Source: JBCCDY01 sp039030555
GTDB taxonomy: Bacteria > Bacteroidota > Bacteroidia > Cytophagales > Cyclobacteriaceae
Direction of reading: 5' to 3'
DNA length: 64,000 bases
Assembly (NCBI GenBank): GCA_039030555.1
Contig: JBCCDY010000007.1
Span: 124,001-188,000 of the forward strand
The notes below the pieces were generated by a model. It was not told the DNA's origin and did not search any database. It was given only the letters and a program-made list of their open reading frames with translations. The translations under genes and the position numbers were made by a program. Within the stretch, counting starts at the first letter, position 1, and each line of letters starts with the position of its first letter. Positions 61,117-64,000 of this stretch are shown here, in pieces.

Positions 61117-61734
61117 TTAGTTGAAATCGGCAATTTGTAACTCCTTATGGGTGAAACTAAACTCCTCTTTATTATTAGAAGCTAATATTAAGACTCTACT
61201 GTCATCAATACCAGCTATTTTTTTTTTATACCAATCAATACCTTCAAAATCTAAATTTGATAGTGGTTCATCAAGAGCAAGCACATCACTAATTGAGTTT
61301 ATAGCCAATATTAATTTAAGTCTTTGAACCTGACCAGAGGATAGTTCCCTTACGAAAGATTTACTTTTTTTTTTCAAACCTAGTACTTCTATATCTTCGT
61401 TAAGGATATTTTTATTATAACACTCTTTGAATTTAAAGTGGTATTTGATATGCTCTTCAAGCGTCAATTCGGGGAAAAGATTTTGATATGGCGAGCAAAA
61501 GGAAATGTGCTTAAACATCATTTCGTCAGTGACTACTATACTATCTTTTCGATACGTTAGCTTTCCTTCCGAGGGAAGTACAATTCCAGTAACTAGTTTG
61601 AGTAAGGTTGATTTTCCGCTACCATTTTTCCCTTTGATGACGTATCTCACACCACCGGAAAGAACAGTAGATATATTTTTGAATATCCACTGCCTATTAT
61701 ATTTCTTTCCAATTTCGGAGAGCAATATTTCCAT
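61117..61734 (-). CDS. Orphan ABC-type ATP-binding protein
   Basis: A 205-residue ATPase. Walker A G-K-N-G-S-G-K-S-T is near residue 35, signature L-S-S-G-Q-V-Q-R near 131 and Walker B V-L-A-L-D-E-P-L-S-N-L-D near 152. The H-loop histidine normally following is replaced by asparagine in L-I-L-A-S-N-N. Size resembles CcmA-type ATPases. No permease gene is in the operon, and the gene starts in the lpxA stop. The partner is unknown. Confidence 0.85.
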   Translation of the reverse strand: MEILLSEIGKKYNRQWIFKNISTVLSGGVRYVIKGKNGSGKSTLLKLVTGIVLPSEGKLTYRKDSIVVTDEMMFKHISFCSPYQNLFPELTLEEHIKYHFKFKECYNKNILNEDIEVLGLKKKSKSFVRELSSGQVQRLKLILAINSISDVLALDEPLSNLDFEGIDWYKKKIAGIDDSRVLILASNNKEEFSFTHKELQIADFN

Positions 61735-62513
61735 TAATTCTTATAGCCACGCATTACCCCACGATCGGAGTTTCTAATAAAATTAATGATCTCGTCTCGT
61801 TCTTTGGAAGGAGACATCTCTAATTCTACTTTGTCTAGAGCTTTTGAGTTGTTTAGTCCGTTCAAGTAAATGTTTCTATAAACCTCTTGAATTTCATTTA
61901 TTTTGTCTCCTGTGAATCCTCTACGTCTAAGGCCAATAGAATTTATTCCGGAGTAACTTAATGGTTCTCGTGCTGCCTTAGTAAAAGGAGGGACATCTTT
62001 TCTGACCAACGAACCCCCTGATATCATTACATGAGCACCTACTTTAACGAATTGATGAACGGCACTTGAGCCTCCAATGATTGCAAAATCATCAATTTCA
62101 ACATGGCCGGCTACCTGAACGCTATTTACCAGAATGCAGTAATTTCCAATGATACAATCGTGCGCTACATGAACGTATGCCATCAAAAGACAATTGGAAC
62201 CAATAACAGTTTTGTATCGGTCTTTTGTTCCTCGACTGATCGTAACAAATTCACGGATCACTGTGTTATCACCAATTTCAGTAGTGGTGTCTTCTCCTTC
62301 GAACTTGAGATCCTGCGGGACAGATGAAATTACTGCACCAGGATATATTTTAACATTTTTACCGATTCGAGCCCCTTCCATAACCACAACGTTGGAACCG
62401 ATCCATGATCCCTCAGAGATCTCGACGTTTTTATGAATAACGGCGAAAGGCTCAATCACTACATTATCTGCGATTTTTGCTTCCGGATGAATATAGGCTA
62501 AAGGTTGATTCAT
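61734..62513 (-). CDS. lpxA: UDP-N-acetylglucosamine acyltransferase LpxA
   Basis: A 259-residue left-handed beta-helix enzyme that performs the first acylation of lipid A. Hexapeptide repeats fill the first 190 residues (I-H-P-E-A-K-I-A-D-N-V-V-I at the front), the catalytic His region is V-H-V-A-H-D-C near 115 and the substrate-contact G-L-R-R-R-G-F near 200. It overlaps lpxC/fabZ by 4 bases and the ABC gene by one base. Confidence 0.96.
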   Translation of the reverse strand: MNQPLAYIHPEAKIADNVVIEPFAVIHKNVEISEGSWIGSNVVVMEGARIGKNVKIYPGAVISSVPQDLKFEGEDTTTEIGDNTVIREFVTISRGTKDRYKTVIGSNCLLMAYVHVAHDCIIGNYCILVNSVQVAGHVEIDDFAIIGGSSAVHQFVKVGAHVMISGGSLVRKDVPPFTKAAREPLSYSGINSIGLRRRGFTGDKINEIQEVYRNIYLNGLNNSKALDKVELEMSPSKERDEIINFIRNSDRGVMRGYKN

Positions 62514-63904
62514 TCTGATTTTTTAACAATACTGGCAGTCATTATAGCTTCGCAAACTAAACTATTACCACAATAAGCTGTACCTCTCATTTTTGCAATA
62601 CCTCTTTTAATGGGCGCAAGGAGATCACATTGTATAACGAGACTATCTCCAGGAAGGACCATTTTTCTGAACCTTGCGTTTTCTATGGCCAGAAAATAAG
62701 TCCAGTAATTTTCAGGGTCTTCTACCGTATTCAGTACTAGAATACCTCCAACCTGGGCCATGGCTTCGATCTGCATTACGCCAGGCATCACCGGGTTATC
62801 AGGAAAATGACCTTGGAAAAAAGGCTCGTTTATCGTTACGTTCTTTATTCCAGCTACCTTGTTATCATCCAGGTAGAAAATTTTATCGACAAGCTGGAAA
62901 GGATAGCGGTGTGGTAATCTCTTAGTGATCTGCTTAATATCGTAAACCGGAGGCAATTTAGGGTCGTAAGAAAGCCTGCCATGATCGTCAGCTTTTTTCA
63001 TGGCTTGCTTCAATTTTTTGGCAAATGCAACATTTGCTGCATGGCCAGGCCTCGCAGCTAAAATTTGAGCTTTTAAAGGCCTTCCAACTAAAGCTAGATC
63101 CCCTACAACATCTAGAAGTTTGTGACGGGCAGGTTCATTAGAATATCTTAAATCAACATTATTAAGAATTCCCTCCTTTTTAACTTCTACCTTAGGTTTG
63201 TTGAATAGGTCAGCCAGATGATCCAGCTCATTGTCTTCAATAACCCTATCTACCACAACGATTGCGTTGTTTAAATCCCCGCCTCTAATTAGGTTCTGTT
63301 GATAAAGCATTTCTAGTTCATGCAAAAAACAAAAAGTTCTACATGATGAAATATCTTTTTTAAAATCCTCAATAGCATTTAAAGATGCATGCTGACTACC
63401 CAAAACGGGTGAATTATAATCTACCATTACCGTAAGCCTGTAATCGTCTAACGGTAAGGCTGCGATTTCTACTTGTCTCCCTTTATCTCTAAAAAAAATT
63501 CCTTCAGGAACTTCAAAGAAATTTCGTTGAGCGTTTTGTTCGTCTACTCCAACCCTTTCCAATGCATCTACAAACATTTTTGAGCTTCCGTCCATAATTG
63601 GAGGCTCAGGGCCATCAAGTTGAATGAGAACGTTATCTATTTCAAGGCCTACTAATGCAGCCAAAGTATGCTCAACGGTATTTATTCTAGCACCGTTTTT
63701 CTCAATCGTAGTACCGCGAGAAAGATCTACAACATAATCTACATCCGCTTCTACAATAGGTTGGCCGTCTAAATCTGTTCGTTGAAACTTAATGCCGTGA
63801 TTTGGAGGTGCCGGTACAAAAGTCATATTGGCATCGACTCCTGTATGTAACCCTACCCCTGAAACGGTTGTTTTTTCTGCAATAGTATGCTGCCTAATCT
63901 TCAT
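62510..63904 (-). CDS. LpxC-FabZ fusion (lipid A deacetylase / 3-hydroxyacyl-ACP dehydratase)
   Basis: A 464-residue two-domain protein found in Bacteroidota. The LpxC part (about 1-300) holds zinc ligands in N-T-V-E-H-T-L near residue 78 and in A-R-H-K-L-L-D-V-V-G near 262; it deacetylates UDP-3-O-acyl-GlcNAc, the committed step of lipid A synthesis. The FabZ part (about 318-464) has the catalytic H in F-F-Q-G-H-F-P-D-N-P and E in Q-I-E-A-M-A-Q. Its start overlaps the lpxD stop by 11 bases. Confidence 0.97.
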   Translation of the reverse strand: MKIRQHTIAEKTTVSGVGLHTGVDANMTFVPAPPNHGIKFQRTDLDGQPIVEADVDYVVDLSRGTTIEKNGARINTVEHTLAALVGLEIDNVLIQLDGPEPPIMDGSSKMFVDALERVGVDEQNAQRNFFEVPEGIFFRDKGRQVEIAALPLDDYRLTVMVDYNSPVLGSQHASLNAIEDFKKDISSCRTFCFLHELEMLYQQNLIRGGDLNNAIVVVDRVIEDNELDHLADLFNKPKVEVKKEGILNNVDLRYSNEPARHKLLDVVGDLALVGRPLKAQILAARPGHAANVAFAKKLKQAMKKADDHGRLSYDPKLPPVYDIKQITKRLPHRYPFQLVDKIFYLDDNKVAGIKNVTINEPFFQGHFPDNPVMPGVMQIEAMAQVGGILVLNTVEDPENYWTYFLAIENARFRKMVLPGDSLVIQCDLLAPIKRGIAKMRGTAYCGNSLVCEAIMTASIVKKSE

Positions 63905-64000
63905 CTTTTTTCGCTACAGCCGCCAAATTTAGTATTTTTTCTTCAAGTTCCCTGATCTTTCTGCTGAGCTCAGGAAGCTTTCTGAAAACAGCTAATGATT
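63894..64000 (-). CDS. lpxD: LpxD C-terminal end (partial)
   Basis: A reading frame enters from beyond the window and ends with TAG at 63896-63894, 11 bases inside the lpxC start. Its last residues are F-R-K-L-P-E-L-S-R-K-I-R-E-L-E-E-K-I-L-N, matching the end of UDP-3-O-acylglucosamine N-acyltransferase, the third enzyme of lipid A synthesis. The order lpxD, lpxC/fabZ, lpxA is standard. Confidence 0.85.
   Translation of the reverse strand, partial: SLAVFRKLPELSRKIRELEEKILNLAAVAKKDED

Noticed and set aside
1..64000. CRISPR arrays, rRNA genes, prophage
   Set aside because: No regularly spaced repeats, no rRNA-like stretches and no phage structural or integrase genes were seen on reading the window.

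Overview
The window looks like a chromosomal stretch from a member of the Bacteroidota, probably a marine or free-living Cytophagales-type bacterium. The signs are an LpxC-FabZ fusion, a B-type succinate dehydrogenase, a DUF4835 (PorD-like) gene between coaBC and recN, Bat-type VWA/DUF58 genes, many Bacteroidota-only DUF families (DUF3822, DUF4296, DUF4905, DUF4384), and promoters that fit the TTTG-N18-21-TAnnTTTG pattern of this phylum. Base composition is low to moderate GC and even. There is no phage, insertion sequence, CRISPR array or rRNA operon.

Layout. 1-8.7 kb: housekeeping genes (coaBC tail, DUF4835, recN, fabI, ispE, and a minus-strand operon tgt - LptF/G permease - DMT exporter). 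8.8-14.7 kb: glycosyltransferase, ECF sigma factor, rsmG and sdhCAB. 14.8-21.4 kb: an island of six exported proteins containing two caspase-fold proteases, one fused to a WD40 propeller, with an LPP20-like protein, a DUF4384-like protein and two tandem paralogous lipoproteins. 21.5-29.0 kb: a THUMP-type RNA methyltransferase, a highly structured intergenic region, a membrane patatin-like lipase and IcmF (fused isobutyryl-CoA mutase). 29.0-29.8 kb: a Panacea-domain/TM-protein pair that looks like a PanAT toxin-antitoxin module. 29.8-34.6 kb: RlpA, two related secreted proteins each with a terminator, a short arginine decarboxylase and a DUF2141 protein.

34.6-35.04 kb: a tRNA-Leu(CAA) gene followed at once by a tiny GIY-YIG nuclease gene. 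Just beyond that nuclease lies a second, disrupted copy of the tRNA 3' end, so the nuclease gene sits between two copies of the tRNA tail like a minimal tRNA-targeted mobile element. 35-64 kb: mostly conserved genes, including a ybbA/ybbP/tesA-like cluster, kdsB, NfeD, LysM protein, pyrE, coaD, GH3-like enzyme, DUF58/Bat genes, mutS2 and the lipid A operon lpxD-lpxC/fabZ-lpxA with an extra ABC ATPase.

Most genes are tightly packed, and several convergent pairs overlap by 4-23 bases. The two most unusual regions are the tRNA-Leu/GIY-YIG element (34603-35038) and the exported caspase island (14851-21391); the PanAT pair is third. All function calls come from reading the sequence without database searches.
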